From assembly GCA_004298915.1 (NCBI GenBank), contig SCTE01000362.1, positions 1 to 5,438 on the forward strand: a DNA stretch of 5,438 bases. The letters are read 5' to 3'. Shown here in pieces: positions 5,366 through 5,438 of the stretch (the first letter of the stretch is position 1; every line of letters begins with the position of its first letter). The position numbers were made by a program, and so were the translations under genes. This DNA comes from Chloroflexota bacterium. Lineage in GTDB: Bacteria; Chloroflexota; Limnocylindria; Limnocylindrales; CSP1-4. A model generated the notes under the pieces. The model was not told the DNA's origin. It saw only the letters and a program-made list of their open reading frames with translations, and ran no database searches.

Positions 5366-5438
5366 GTGAAGCGGAACCGGCTCGCGTGGGTGCTGGGTGG
5401 GGCTGTCCTTGCCCTGCTCCTCGCAGTGGTTCTGAACC
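5366..5438 (+). CDS. N-terminus of a second membrane-anchored protein (3' truncated by window)
   Basis: GTG 5366 opens a frame to the window end, giving 24 residues: a basic start (MKRNR) and then a hydrophobic segment (LAWVLGGAVLALLLAVVL). A weak GGA lies 5 nt before the start. The preceding stop is only 13 nt upstream, so the two are probably co-transcribed. The stretch R-L-A-W-V-L-G-G-A-V-L-A matches R-I-R-W-I-M-G-G-A-V-L-A of the previous gene at 8 of 12 positions, suggesting a tandem paralogue. Only the signal anchor is visible, so the rest of the protein cannot be described. Confidence 0.6.
   Translation, partial: MKRNRLAWVLGGAVLALLLAVVLN

Overview
The window is GC-rich, tightly packed bacterial chromosome with strong third-position G/C bias, frequent GTG starts and Arg/Ala/Val-rich proteins. 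The gene types fit a high-GC, soil or freshwater, Chloroflexota- or Actinomycetota-like genome. That placement is an inference from style and cannot be proved from this sequence. I see no mobile element, CRISPR array, tRNA or rRNA.

Layout, left to right. (1) Positions 1-288 hold the C-terminal part of a Fur-family metalloregulator, cut by the window edge. (2) A reverse-strand gene (406-891) encodes a small secreted protein with a strong Shine-Dalgarno site. It runs convergently toward fur. (3) A 386-bp divergent intergenic region (892-1277) carries an AT-rich patch with a 15-bp dyad, plus a cluster of palindromes. (4) A multi-pass membrane GGDEF protein (1278-2612) has a variant HGDEF signature and no recognisable I-site. 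(5) A secreted YVTN-type beta-propeller (2672-4069, reverse strand) runs convergently toward it. (6) A second small secreted protein (4192-4707, reverse strand) lies upstream of the propeller gene, and a perfect 12-bp-stem hairpin sits between the two. (7) A second divergent region (4708-4950) leads into a small membrane-anchored protein (4951-5352). Another gene starts 13 nt later and runs off the window; its N-terminal anchor closely resembles that of the gene before it, so the two look like tandem paralogues.

Apart from the Fur regulator and the GGDEF protein, every product appears to be exported or membrane-anchored. The beta-propeller and the GGDEF protein could both relate to cell-surface or lifestyle functions, but nothing in the sequence links them directly. 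I find no clear new multi-gene system. The points most worth checking are the variant GGDEF active site, the tandem anchored paralogues with a possible leaderless promoter, and the hairpin between the two reverse-strand genes.
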